Source: WHSW01 sp963828755
GTDB lineage: Bacteria; Actinomycetota; Thermoleophilia; Solirubrobacterales; 70-9
DNA: 64,000 nucleotides
Direction of reading: 5' to 3'
Assembly (NCBI GenBank): GCA_963828755.1
Contig: CAWHFY010000008.1
Location: 62,001 to 126,000, forward strand
The notes beneath the pieces are model-generated. The model was given only the letters and a program-made list of their open reading frames with translations, did not search any database and had not been told where the DNA came from. Shown in pieces: positions 10,196 to 20,168 of the stretch (within the stretch, counting starts at the first letter, position 1; every line of letters starts with the position of its first letter). Both the position numbers and the translations under genes were made by a program.

Positions 10196-11362
10196 GCGCG
10201 CTGGTCATCGATCGGATCGGGGCCCTGGTCACCAACGACCCGGCGCTGGGCGAGGGCGATCTCGGCCTGGTCCGCGACGCGGCGCTGGTGATCGAGGGCG
10301 GCGTCGTCGCGGCGGTCGAGCCGGCGGGAGCCGCCGCCGACGATCGCTACGACGCCGCCGGGCGCTGCGTGCTTCCGGGCTTCGTGGATAGCCACACGCA
10401 CCTGATCTTCGCCGGGGACCGCGCCGAGGAGTTCGCCGCGCGGATGGCCGGGGCGCCCTACGAGGCCGGCGGGATCGCGGTCACCACCGAGGCGACCCGC
10501 GCCGCGTCCGACGAGCAGCTGGTGGCACTCGCCCGGGCGCGCCAGACGGAGGCGCTCGCCGCCGGGATCACCCATCAGGAGATCAAGTCCGGCTACGGCC
10601 TCACGGTCGAGTCCGAGGCCCGCCTGTGCACGCCTTGCCGGCGAGTTGACCGATGACGTCACCTTCCTGGGCGCCCACCTGGTGCCTCCGGAGTACGAGG
10701 GGCGCGCCGACGACTACGTCGAGCTGGTGTGCGGCGAGATGCTCGCCGCCTGCGCTCCGCACAGCCGCTGGATCGATGTCTTCTGCGAGCGCGGCGCCTT
10801 CGACCGCGACCAGTCGCGCGCCGTGCTCGAGGCGGGGCGGGCGGCCGGGCTCGGCCTGCGCGTGCACGGCAATCAGCTCGGCCCGGGCGATGGCGTGGGC
10901 CTCGCGGTCGAGATGGGCGCCGCTTCGGTCGACCACTGCACCTATCTCGCCGACGCCGACGTCGCGGCCCTCGCCGGGAGCGAGACGGTCGCCACCTTCC
11001 TGCCGGCGACCGACTTCTCGACCCGCCAGCCGTATCCCGACGCGCGGCGGGCGATCGACGCCGGGGTCGCGGTCGCGCTGGCGACGAACACGAACCCGGG
11101 CTCGAGCTTCACGACCTCGATGCCGTTCTGCATCGCGCTGGCGGTGCGCGAGATGGGGATGACGATCGACGAGGCGGTGCTCGCCGCCACCCTCGGCGGC
11201 GCGCTCGCCCTGCGCCGCACCGACATCGGCCACCTCGCCCCTGGCGCGCGCGCCGACGCGGTGGTCCTCGAAGCGCCCTCGCCGGCGCACCTGATCTACC
11301 GGCCCGGGGTACCGCTGACCGCTGCGGCGTTCAGGGCCGGCGAGCCGGCGTTCGAGGCCTGA
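10192..11362 (+). CDS. hutI: Imidazolonepropionase (one +1 frame interruption)
   Basis: Hydrolyses 4-imidazolone-5-propionate to N-formimino-L-glutamate. The N-terminal part has LPGFVDSHTHLIFAGDR (metal ligands H-x-H), RMAGAPYEAGGIA and HQEIKSGYGLTVESE. After the slip near 10632 (GTGCAC-G-CCTT) it continues LAGELTDDVTFLGAH, VHGNQLG, VDHCTYL, ATFLPATDFSTRQPYP and TNTNPGSSFT. Corrected length is about 389 residues. The GTG start overlaps the hutF stop. It is the last gene of the operon. Confidence 0.92.
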
Positions 11363-11366
11363 GCCT

Positions 11367-11888
11367 CTACGGCTGAGCGCGGTCGGTCGAAACCGAGAGC
11401 TCGGGGGAACCAGCGAGCGTCTGGAAGACGACGCAATAGCGCTCGGTCAGCCGGATCAGGGTCTCGAGCTCCTCGTCGCTCGCGTCAGCGTCGAGCTCGA
11501 ATCGCAGCCGGATCCGCCTGAAGCCGACCGGCGTTTCCTTGTCGATCGCCATCGTCCCTCGCCAGTCGAGGTCGCCCTCGGCGTGGACCGTGCCGGTCAC
11601 GTCGAGCCCGATCGCGGTCGCGACCGAGCGCATCGTCACCCCCGCGCACGCGACCAGCGCCTGCAACAGCATGTCGCCCGAGCAGGCCAGCGTTCCGTCG
11701 CCGCCGGTGTCCGGGTGCAGGCCGGCCTCGACCAACGCCTTCCCGGTCTGCACCGAGCAGGCGATGCCCTGCTCGAGCGTTCCGTCGGCTCGCAGGGTGA
11801 TCTCGGCCGTGTCCGGGTCGTCGCGGTAGCGCTTCTTGATCGGTCGCTGCAGCTCGCGAAGTTCGTCCTGGGTCAGCGAGCCGGCCAC
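11367..11888 (-). CDS. OsmC family protein
   Basis: 173 residues. An N-terminal extension is followed by an OsmC/Ohr fold: TGGDGTLACSGDMLLQALVACAGVT carries the first conserved Cys region (here ACAGVT, like the AACxxxT of the family) and YCVVFQTL the second Cys. Members reduce organic hydroperoxides or are of unknown substrate. GTG start. The stop is 4 nt from the hutI stop on the opposite strand. Confidence 0.75.
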   Translation of the reverse strand: MAGSLTQDELRELQRPIKKRYRDDPDTAEITLRADGTLEQGIACSVQTGKALVEAGLHPDTGGDGTLACSGDMLLQALVACAGVTMRSVATAIGLDVTGTVHAEGDLDWRGTMAIDKETPVGFRRIRLRFELDADASDEELETLIRLTERYCVVFQTLAGSPELSVSTDRAQP

Positions 11889-11929
11889 CCGGCCACCCTA
11901 TCGCCGGCGGCTACGGTGGCCGCGACGGC

Positions 11930-12415
11930 TCAGCTCGCCGGCACGCCCTCGGCGGCGGCGCGCAGCGCTGCGATGTCGAGCTTCCGCATTCCGAGCATCG
12001 CCTTCATCGCGCGCTCCGCCTTCGCCCGGTCGGGGTCGGAGAAGACCTCCTCCATCCCCTGGGGAACGACCTGCCAGGAGAGCCCGAACTTGTCCTTGAG
12101 CCAACCGCATTGGCTCTCCTCGCCACCCTCGGTGAGCGCGTCCCAGTAGTAGTCGACCTCGTCCTGGCTCTCGCACGTGATCTGGAACGAGACGGCCTCG
12201 TCGAACTTGAACTGCGGGCCGCCGTTGATGCCGACGAACCGCTGGCCGTCGAGCTCGAACTCGACCGTCATCACGGTGCCGGGCTCACCGGGGCTGCCCT
12301 CCGGGTACTTGGCGACGTTGACGATGCGCGAGTTCTTGAACACGGTGATGTAGAAGTTCGCCGCGTCCTCGGCGTCGGTGTCGAACCACAGGTTGGGGAT
12401 GATCTTCTGGTGCAT
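11930..12415 (-). CDS. VOC family protein (PhnB / 3-demethylubiquinone methyltransferase-like)
   Basis: 161 residues. Typical segments are IIPNLWFDTDAEDAANFY near the start, VMTVEFELDGQRFVGINGG, CESQDEVDYYWDAL, CGWLKDKFGLSWQVVP and a C-terminal AERAMKAMLGMRKLDIAAL. This is the YybH/PhnB-like branch of the vicinal-oxygen-chelate fold; the actual reaction is unknown. ATG start. Confidence 0.85.
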   Translation of the reverse strand: MHQKIIPNLWFDTDAEDAANFYITVFKNSRIVNVAKYPEGSPGEPGTVMTVEFELDGQRFVGINGGPQFKFDEAVSFQITCESQDEVDYYWDALTEGGEESQCGWLKDKFGLSWQVVPQGMEEVFSDPDRAKAERAMKAMLGMRKLDIAALRAAAEGVPAS

Positions 12416-12542
12416 GCCTCGTCCTCTCGTAGGTTGGAGCTCCGAACCTGTAGACCGAGGTCCAGCTCGAAGCTAATCGGTCCGCGGACCTCGCGCCGGC
12501 GAACTGACGCGCGCCAGTTCGGACCACCGCTGCGCTCGCCGC

Positions 12543-13139
12543 TTACCGTCGGACGCGGTAGTGCATGTGGGTGACGCCGTCCCCCTCGAGGACCCGGGTG
12601 CGCTCGAGCTCGATCTGCTCGGGATCGAGGTTGTCGAAGAGGCGGCGCCCCTGGCCGAAGAGCACCGGGACGAGATGGATCTCGAGCTCGTCGAGGAGGC
12701 CGGCAGCGAGTGCGAGCTGCGCGGTCGCGGCGCCGTGGACCAGCACGTTCTTGTCGCCCGCGGCCCGCTTGGCCTCGGTCATCGCGGTGCCGACGTCGTC
12801 CACATAGGTGACCAGCGGCCACTGCCCCGTGTCGATGCCGGGCTTCTGGCGGCTGAGGATGAAGATCGGGACGCCGTCGTGGTGGTCACCGCCCCAGCCG
12901 CCCGCCGGCTCGAAGGTCCCCCGGCCGGCGACGACCGCACCGGTGCCCATCATCTCGTCCCAGACCTCGCGGTTGACGCCCGCCAGATGGACTCACCTCT
13001 TGTGGCCGCCCTCGGTGCCCTTCAAGGCCCACTCGTGCAGGCGGTGCCCGCCGTCGCCGAGCCCGTTGTCCGGTCGTTCGTTCGGCCCGGCGATGAACCC
13101 GTCGAGGGACATGGACATGTAGAGGACGGTTGCGGACAC
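12543..13139 (-). pseudogene. Dihydrofolate reductase (RibD_C) family protein with an in-frame TGA
   Basis: From GTG 13139 the protein reads MSMSLDGFIAGPNERPDNG and HEWALKGTEGGHKR, then meets TGA (complement of 12993-12995). The same frame continues GVNREVWDEMMGTGAVVAGRGTFE, GGWGGDHHDGVPIFILS, NVLVHGAATAQ and LHLV-PVLFGQGRRLFDNL-type sequence to the true end. The reading frame is unchanged across the stop, unlike the +1 slips elsewhere, so this is a nonsense change or a sequencing substitution. Total length of about 198 residues is normal for the family. The N-terminal 48 residues alone would not be functional. Confidence 0.6.
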
Positions 13140-13334
13140 GGTGTCTCCTTCGCTGGCCTGGGTTCTCAAGGCTCCCATCATCCCCCGATCGCGCCGAAAG
13201 TCGTTTGAGACCCGCGAACCGTGCGCCAGGCGACACTCGGCAGCGATGCGGACGCGAGAGCGGACACGCGAACGCCACCCGGGGCGCCGGGTGGCGTCGC
13301 GTGGATGAGAGAGGCGGCGAAGGAGCCGAGCGGG

Positions 13335-13763
13335 CTAGCTGCGCCGCGGGTGCGCCGAGATGTGGAAGCCGTGGCGGCGAATCGCCGGGCGGCTGCCGTG
13401 ACGGCGCAGTTGCTTGGCTCGGAGTTCGAGCCGCTCGACGACGGACGCCGTCGGGATGAACGGATCGGCGACCAGGTCGCCCGTGGAGATCGAGACCGCG
13501 GCGACCAGGCGGCCGTCGAGCTCGGCGGCGATCACCTCGCCGCTCGGAGCGGCGGCGGAGTCGCGGCCGGCGAGCACCTCGAGCGCCACCCTGTCGGCGC
13601 CGCTGAGATCGAGCCGACGGATGAACGCGCGGTCCGCGGTCGCGGCGGAGCCCGCCGACCGCGTGCGGCGGCGGCGAGCTCCGAGGGCCCGGCGGCGAGA
13701 GGCGGCGTAGTCGCGCATCTCCTGGTTTCGCTGGGCCGACATGCTGGTGATCAGGGAGGTCAT
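13335..13763 (-). CDS. Small conserved actinobacterial protein of unknown function
   Basis: 142 residues. A basic N-terminus (RRRALGARRRR) is followed by a compact region reading RRLDLSGADRVALEVLAG, then GEVIAAELDGRLVAAVSI, VVADPFIPTASVVERLELRAKQL. This pattern recurs in many actinobacterial small proteins and resembles a fragment of an acyl-CoA binding N-acetyltransferase-like sheet, but no function is assigned. It is divergent from the LAL regulator and may share its promoter region. Confidence 0.55.
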   Translation of the reverse strand: MTSLITSMSAQRNQEMRDYAASRRRALGARRRRTRSAGSAATADRAFIRRLDLSGADRVALEVLAGRDSAAAPSGEVIAAELDGRLVAAVSISTGDLVADPFIPTASVVERLELRAKQLRRHGSRPAIRRHGFHISAHPRRS

Positions 13764-13852
13764 CTTCAGTTCCTTTCTTCGCTTGCCTCGATCACCAAGC
13801 TACGGCTAAGAAACCGCTCTCACATCGGGTTTTCGGGCCGACTTACGCCCTC

Positions 13853-13885
13853 CGACCCCTTACTTTCGAGGCGCGACCCCTTACT
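13853..13885. promoter_or_regulatory. Tandem 12-bp direct repeat upstream of the LAL regulator
   Basis: CGACCCCTTACT occurs at 13853-13864 and exactly again at 13874-13885, a 21-bp period (two helical turns). The second copy ends about 20 bp before the -10-like hexamer CATACT. This is a likely activator or repressor binding site; the binding protein is not known. Confidence 0.45.
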
Positions 13886-13905
13886 CGTTCGCGCGCGTCG
13901 GCGGC

Positions 13906-13911
13906 CATACT
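13906..13911 (+). promoter_or_regulatory. -10-like hexamer for a leaderless start (CATACT)
   Basis: CATACT ends 6 nt before the GTG start at 13918, with the tandem repeats just upstream in the position of a -35 region. Confidence 0.4.
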
Positions 13912-13917
13912 GGTGGA

Positions 13918-16900
13918 GTGGCCCAGCGCGTCACCAGCAGTCGCTTCGTCGGGCGTCAGCGAGAGCTCGCCGACCTGCAGCGCACGCTGGCCGGCGAGGA
14001 TCCGGCCGGGCTCCCGGCGCTGTTCTTCATCTCCGGCGAGTCCGGGGTCGGCAAGACCCGGTTGCTCCACGAGCTGATCGCAACCGCCGAGCAGCAGGGC
14101 GCCCGGGCGATCGGCGGGGCATGCGTCGAGCTCGGCGAGGACGAGCTGCCCTACGCGCCGCTGGTCGGAGCGCTGCGGCCGCTGCAGCGCTCCTGCGAGC
14201 CGGTGCTCGAGCAGGTCTCGGCGGGCACGCGGGCCGAGCTGGCCCGGCTCAACCCCGAGATCGGCGAGCCATCGACCGAGCCCGAGACCGAGCGCGGCGA
14301 GGCACAGCGCCGACTCTTCGACGCCTTCCTCGAGCTGACCGACCGGCTCGCCGAGGAGCGTCCGGTGCTGCTCTGGATCGAGGACATCCACTGGGCCGAC
14401 CGCTCGACCCGCTCCTTCCTGCGCTTTCTCGCCGCCAGCCTGACCGCTGAGCGCGTGGTCGTGGTCGCCACCTACCGGGCCGACGAGCTGCACCGCCGCC
14501 ATCCCCTGCGGCCGGTGCTCGCCGAGCTCGAGCGCACCCCGCGGGCGCGGCGGATCGAGCTCGAGCGCTTCGACCGCGCCGAGCTCTCCGACCAGCTCGA
14601 CCGACATCCTCGGCGCCGAGCCGCAGGCCGAGGTGGTCGAGCGGCTGTTCGGGCGCAGCGGCGGCAACCCGCTGTTCACCGAGGAGCTGATCGCGGCGGG
14701 TGTCGACGGGCGCGGCTCGCTGCCGCCGAGCCTGCGCGAGGCGCTGCTGCTGCGGGTCGAGCGCCTCTCGGAGGTGAGCCAGCGCCTGCTGCGCGCGCTC
14801 GCCGTCGCCAATCGGGCCCGCGAGGAGCTGCTCGCTGAGGCGACCGGCGCCGATCGCGCGGCCGTGGACGCGGCGATGCGCGAGGCGCTCGAGGCGCAGA
14901 TCGTCGTCGCGCTCGATTCGGGTCGGCTCGGCTTCCGGCATGCGCTGCTGCGCGAGGTGCTCTACGACGACCTGCTCCCGGGCGAGCGCTCGCAGCTTCA
15001 CCTCGCGCACGCGGAGGCGCTCGAGCGGGTCGGCGCCGAGGGCGACCCGGCCTGGACCGCGACCGGCATCGCCCATCACTACTACGCCGCCGGCGATCAG
15101 CCGAAGGCGCTGCGCGCCGCGCTCGAGGCGTCGACCGCGGTCCGCAAGCTGCACGCCTACGGCGAGGCCGCCGGGCTGCTCGACCGCGCGCTCGAGCTCT
15201 GGCCGCGGGTCCCGGACGCCGAGCAGGTGACCGGGGTCGACCAGGGAGAGGTGCTGATCCGGGCGGCGCGCGCCCACTACATGTTCGGCGAGGACGCGGT
15301 TGGCGCCGCGCTTTATGAGGACGCGGTCGAGGCGCTCGGCGATGACGCCGATCCGGAGCGGCTCGCCTCGGTCCTGACGGCGCTCGCGACCTGCCAGTGG
15401 ACGCTCGGCCAAGCGGAGCGCAGCCGCGCGACCCAGAGCCGCGGCCTGGCCCTGCTCGATCCCGACAGCGACTCGCCGGCGCGGGCGCGGCTGCTGGCTC
15501 AAAGGCTCCGCTTCCTGCTGCTTCAGGGGCGGTTCCGCGAGGTGGACGAGGCGGCGCCGGAGGCGCTCGCAGCGGCCGAGGCGCTCGATCTCGACTCGAC
15601 CCGGGCGGGCATCCTCAGCCGGCTCGGCTGCGCGCTCTACGCGCTGGGGCGCGAGGAGGAGGGTCGGGCGCGGATGCTCGAGTCGATCGAGATCGCCGAA
15701 CGGACCGGATTCTCCGACGACCTCGCGATGGCCTATATGAACTTCGCCGACTCCCTGCACCTGAGCGGCCACATCGAGCTCGCCCGCGAGACCGCCGAGC
15801 AGGGGATCGCCAAGGTCGCCGATCGCACGGAGGTGAGCACCGGCGGCTCGACCAGGTCGATGAACTTCATCCATCTCAGCCTCACCGAGATCTACTTCGA
15901 TCTCGGCGAGTGGGACCGTGCCGAGGCCGAGCTGCGCGCGACCGACAAGGGCAGCCAGGGGGTCGGCCGAGCGCATGCGAACCTGCGCGGCCGCCGAGCT
16001 GGCGCTGGCGCGAGGTCGGACCGACGAGGCCGCCGACTCGCTCGAATACGCCGAGGGCCTGTTGCGCGAGGCGCTCGAGCCACCGTACATCGCCCTGCTC
16101 GCCTCGCTGCAGACCGAGCTCGAGCTGCGCCGCGGCGACCTCGCCGCCGCGCGCGCCGCCGCCGACCGTGGCATCGACCGGATTCAGTTCTGCAGCGAGG
16201 ACGTGCGCCCGGATCGCGCTCTGCGCGACCGCCGGGATCGCGGTCGAGGCCGAGGGTGCGGTGCGGGCGCGCGACCTCGGCGACGACAACGCCGAGCGGG
16301 CGGCCATCGACCGATCCCGGGCGCTGATCGAGATGGTCCGGGCCGCGGTCGAGGAGGCCGAGGGCCCGGTCGAGCTGGCGACTCTCGCGGTCGCCGAGGC
16401 CGAGCACGCGCGCGGCGCCGGCGAGGACGACCCGGCCCTCTGGGGCGCGGCGGTGCGCGAGTGGCAGCGGCTCGAGCGGCCCTACCAGGTGGCGCTGGCC
16501 CGCTGGCGCCAGGCGCAGGCGCAGCTCGCGCGCGCAGATCGCGAGGGTGCGACCGCGTCACTGTCCGAGAGCGCGGCCGGCGCGAAGCGCCTCGGCGCCC
16601 ACTGGCTCAGCGGCGAGATCGAGGGGCTGGCTGCTCGCGCCAGGCTCAACCTGCGCGGTCCCGCCGAGCAACCGCCCGATACCGCCCCGCCGGTCGAGCA
16701 GGAGACGCCGTTCGGGCTCACCCGCCGTGAGCTGCAGGTGCTCGAGCTGGTCGCCTCCGGGGCGACCAACCGCGAGATCGGCGAGCGCCTGTTCATGGCC
16801 GAGAAGACGGCCAGCGTGCACGTCTCGCGAATCCTCACGAAGCTCGACGTACGCGGCCGCACCGAGGCCGCAGCGGTCGCCCACCGCCACGGCATCGGTG

Positions 16901-16920
16901 CCGACCTCTCCCCTGGCTGA
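13918..16920 (+). CDS. LAL-type LuxR family transcriptional regulator (three +1 frame interruptions)
   Basis: About 999 residues after correction. An AAA ATPase module near the N-terminus has Walker A SGESGVGKT and Walker B-like VLLWIEDIHWADRS. A long helical TPR-like middle follows, then a C-terminal LuxR helix-turn-helix (LTRRELQVLELVASGATNREI ... ASVHVSRILTKLDV). Such regulators bind ATP and an inducer and activate transcription. +1 slips are near 14601, 15989 and 16204. Three slips in one gene look like sequence errors rather than biology, but decay cannot be excluded. Confidence 0.85.
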
Positions 16921-16950
16921 GTTCAGCCGGTGATGGGCCGGTTCCCGTGT

Positions 16951-16956
16951 TACGGT
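16951..16956 (+). promoter_or_regulatory. -10-like hexamer for a leaderless start (TACGGT)
   Basis: TACGGT ends 6 nt before GTG 16963 and decides the start of the cupin-TPR gene, over an in-frame ATG at 16930. Confidence 0.4.
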
Positions 16957-16962
16957 CGCGGC

Positions 16963-17623
16963 GTGGTCCCGGATCAGCAAGCGGGGGGCTATGCGATCAC
17001 CAGCGTCGACGCGCTCGAGCGCGTCGATCTCGGCCACTCGATTTGGCGCCCGGTGCGGCGTCCGCTCGAGCTCACCGGGGTCGCGGTGAACGCCTACTCC
17101 GCCAACGCGGCGGGCGACGGGGTGATCGAGCCACACGACGAGACCAGCGCCGGCGCCGGCGCTCACGAGGAGCTCTACCTCGTCGTCTCCGGCGCGGCGC
17201 GGTTCAAGATCGGCGAGGAGACCGTAGACGCCCCCGCCGGCACCATGATCCGGATCGACGTCGGCGTCCACCGCGAGGCGACCGCGACCGCCGACGCGAC
17301 CACGGTGCTCGTCGTCGGCGGACCCCCTGGCGCCGCGCTGCCGGTCTCGCCGTTCGAGTACTGGTACGCCGCCCAGGCGCCGAACTCACGCGGCGACTAC
17401 GACGCCGCGATCGAGATCGCCTCCGAGGGTCTCGCCGACTACCCGGAGCACCCGACCCTGCGTTACCAGCTCGCCTGCTACGAGGCGCTCGCCGGTCGCC
17501 CCGAGCGCGCCCTCGACCATTTCGTGATCGCGGCGCGCGGCCAACCCGGATGTGATCGAGTGGGCGGCGGACGACGCCGACCTCGACTCGATCCGCGAGC
17601 ACCCGCGCTTTCCCTCGCGCTGA
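16963..17623 (+). CDS. Second cupin-TPR protein (one +1 frame interruption)
   Basis: About 219 residues. It shows the same order as the protein at 2048-2686: an N-terminal strand region, cupin core (HEELYLVVSGAARFKIG, VDAPAGTMIRIDVG, VLVVGGPPG), then a TPR-like segment (LRYQLACYEALAGRPERAL) and the short tail DLDSIREHPRF. The frame slips +1 near 17540 (GCGCGCG-G-CCAACC), after which NPDVIEWAADDADLDS restores homology. The two genes are clear paralogues. Function is unknown. Confidence 0.7.
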
Positions 17624-17664
17624 GCGGCACTCGACGCGACCGAAGATCGTTGACCCGGGCGCGG

Positions 17665-19120
17665 CTAGGTCGCCCGCCTCGAGTTCGCCGAGCGCGTTCT
17701 CGAGGAAGCCGATCAGCCGCCAGGCGTCCGGGATCTGGTCGCGGTCGGTGACGATCCCGATGTCCATCTTGCCGCAGTAGCTCATCACGGTGATGTTGAG
17801 TCCCATCCCGTCGGTGACGACCGAGACCGGGTAGTTCGCCTTCAGCTCGGCGCCGGCGCAGTAGAGCGGGAACTGCGGCCCGGGGACGTTCGAGATCACC
17901 AGGTTCCAGGTCGGCCGCCCGCGGCGGCTGGCGGCGAGGCCGGTGGTCGCGCGAGCGGCGCGGGCGAAGACCGCCGGCGGAATGAAGTGGTTGGCATCCT
18001 GGAGCAGGTCGGCAGGCATCGCCCGGTGGCGCTCCTTCATCGAGCTGAGCGCGTCGTGGGTCGCGTGCAAGCGGTCGACCGGGTCGACGATGTTCGTGAA
18101 CAGGGGCGCGCTCATCAGCATGATCCGGTTGCCGTAGGTGCCCTGCTGCTGCTCGGAGCGCACCGAGACCGGGATCTGCGCGACGAGCGGGTCGGCCGGC
18201 AGCTCGGTGTGCGAGATCAACCAGCGGCGCACCGCGCCGGCGCAGATCGAGACGACGACGTCGTTGACGGTGCAGCCGTGCGCGTTCTTGACCGCCTTGA
18301 CGCGCTCGAGGTCGAGCCGGCCGAAGACGAAGCGCCGATGCGGCGAGACGCGGCCGTTGAACGAGGTCCGCGGGGGCTTGTACGGGGAGCGCTCGAGCTC
18401 GCCGCCCTCGCGCGGCCCGCGCACGGTGCGCCGCAGGCGCTCGGAGACCCGGGCCACGGTGTCGGCGCCCGGCAGCGTCCCGAACGCCGTCTCGTCGAGG
18501 TTCGGCAGTGCCGTCGGCAGCGAGCGCAGCATCCGCACCGGGTAGCGCGGCAGGCCAAAGAGCCCGCGGGCGAGCATCTCGAGCTCGCTGGGCTTACCGC
18601 CGTTGCGCCGTCCGCGCGGTTCCGGGCGCTCGGTGCCGCCGGGCTCGAGGTCGAACAGGACGCCCATGATCTCGGCGCCGGAGAGCCCGTCGATGGTCGC
18701 GTGATGGATCTTGGTCAGCATTGCGACGTAGCCGTGCTCGAGCCCGTGGATCAGGTAGAGCTCCCACAGCGGCCGGGCCCGGTCGAGCGGGCGCGAGACG
18801 ATGCGCGCCACCTGCTCGGCCAGCTTCTCGTCGGTTCCGGGGGGCGGCAGCGCGAGCTCGCGGACGTGGAAGTCGAGGTCGAAGTCCTCGTCGTCGACCC
18901 AGTACGGGTAGTCGAGCCCGAACGGGACCTCGGCGAGCCGCCAGCGCATCGGCGGCAGTAGAGGCAGGCGCTCGGCGATCATCCGCTGGACGTCGGCGAG
19001 CTCGAGCTGACCGCCCGGGGCGGTGCTCGGATCGAGGATCGCGAGGCCGCCGACGTGCCCGCTCTGGCGGGCGTTCTCGAGCGCCAGGAACTGCGCGTCG
19101 ACGCTGGTCAGCTGTCGCAT
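17665..19120 (-). CDS. Wax ester synthase/diacylglycerol acyltransferase (WS/DGAT) family
   Basis: About 484 residues. The catalytic motif HHATIDG (family HHxxxDG) lies near residue 130. Other family segments are the N-terminal LTSVDAQFLALEN, PYWVDDEDFDLDFHV, TVNDVVVSICAGA, PVSVRSEQQQGTYGN and ISNVPGPQFPLYCAGA. It transfers acyl groups to fatty alcohols or diacylglycerol, making storage lipid at the membrane. The uninterrupted frame runs far past the expected C-terminus over the cupin gene; a +1 slip near 17669 would end it at TAG (17665-17667) just after GELEAG, which fits the family. The end is therefore inferred. Confidence 0.82.
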
Positions 19121-19133
19121 CGGGCCGAGTCTC

Positions 19134-19337
19134 TCACGACTCGGCTTCGATTTGCGAGCCTCCGCTCGCGCCGTCCTGTCCGTAGTCGGTGTTGTCGTTG
19201 GTGTCGCCGAGCGCGATCGCGCCCGCGACGGCGAGCACCGCGGCCCCGCCGCCCGCCTTGCGGACGATCGCCCAGCGGCGCTTGATCAGCGGTCGCCGCG
19301 GGGGTTCGACCGTCGGCTGGTCGTCTTCTTCGTTCAT
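19134..19337 (-). CDS. Small single-TM protein of unknown function
   Basis: 67 residues: acidic start (MNEEDDQ), basic stretch (RRPLIKRRWAIVRK), one hydrophobic segment (about residues 30-44), then a polar outside tail (DTNDNTDYGQDGASGGSQ). It lies 13 nt upstream of the WS/DGAT gene in the same direction, so the two are probably co-transcribed. No family recognised. Confidence 0.5.
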   Translation of the reverse strand: MNEEDDQPTVEPPRRPLIKRRWAIVRKAGGGAAVLAVAGAIALGDTNDNTDYGQDGASGGSQIEAES

Positions 19338-19402
19338 GCCAATAGCGAATCGCGCCGTCCTAAAGGGAGCCCGAAGGCCGCCTAAGACCTGGCGCGCATG
19401 GG

Positions 19403-19408
19403 TATGGT
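19403..19408 (+). promoter_or_regulatory. -10-like hexamer for a leaderless start (TATGGT)
   Basis: TATGGT ends 7 nt before ATG 19416. It supports that codon as the start instead of the in-frame ATGs at 19398 and 19404. Confidence 0.4.
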
Positions 19409-19415
19409 CGCCTCG

Positions 19416-20167
19416 ATGAGGCGCGGGCTGTTCATGCCGCCGTTCGACGAGCTCGCCGAGCCCGCCCTGCTCGCTGAGCTCGCGGCGCTCGCCGAGGATC
19501 GCGGCTGGGAGGGCGTCTTCGTGTGGGACCACGTCGACTATCGCGCCCCGGTGCGGGCGCTCGCCGATCCCTGGGTCGCGCTGGCGGCCGTCGCGGTCGC
19601 GACGTCGCGGATCCGCCTCGGCCCACTGGTGACGCCGCTGTCGCGGCGGCGCGTCCACAAGCTCGCCCGCGAGACCGTCACCCTCGACCGCCTGAGCGGC
19701 GGGCGACTGACCCTCGGGGTCGGCCTGGGCAGCGACAACAGCGGCGAGCTCAGCGGCCACGGCGAGGAGACCGATCCACGCGCCCGCGCCGAGCTGCTCG
19801 ACCGCGGGCTCGAGCAGCTGGCCGGTTACTGGGACGGCGGGTTCGAGCCGGCGCCGGCGCAGCGCCCGCGGATCCCGATCTGGGTCGCCGGCCGGTGGCC
19901 GAACCGGCGCCCGCTGCGGCGCGCGGCGCGCTGGGACGGTTTCTTCCCGATCGACCTGCCCGGCCCAGCGGAGCTCGCCGAGCTGGCGGCCGAGGTCACC
20001 GAGCTGCGAGCAGCGGCGACGGCCGTTCGACCTCGTCGCCGAGCTCGCGCCGGGAGTGGATCCCGCGCCGTGGGCAGACGCCGGGGCGACCTGGGTCCTG
20101 ACCAGCTTCCCGATCGAGAGCCCGCGCCGACGAGGTGCGCGCGGCGATCGAGTCCGGGCCGGGCTGA
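19416..20167 (+). CDS. Luciferase-like (LLM) flavin-dependent monooxygenase (two +1 frame interruptions)
   Basis: About 249 residues after correction. Typical segments are WEGVFVWDHVDY, ATSRIRLGPLVTPLSRRRVHKLARET, LDRLSGGRLTLGVGLGSD, PRIPIWVAGRWPNRRPLRRAARWDG and, near the end, GATWVLTSFP. F420- or FMN-dependent oxidoreductases of this fold are common in actinobacteria; which cofactor is used cannot be decided. +1 slips near 20025 and 20125 precede the stop at 20165-20167, which is one nt from the convergent amine oxidase gene. Confidence 0.8.
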
Positions 20168-20168
20168 G

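Noticed and set aside
14581..14640. Programmed +1 frameshifting as explanation of the slips
   Set aside because: No common slippery codon or downstream stimulator is present across the sites, and many unrelated housekeeping genes are affected, so sequence errors explain the data better.
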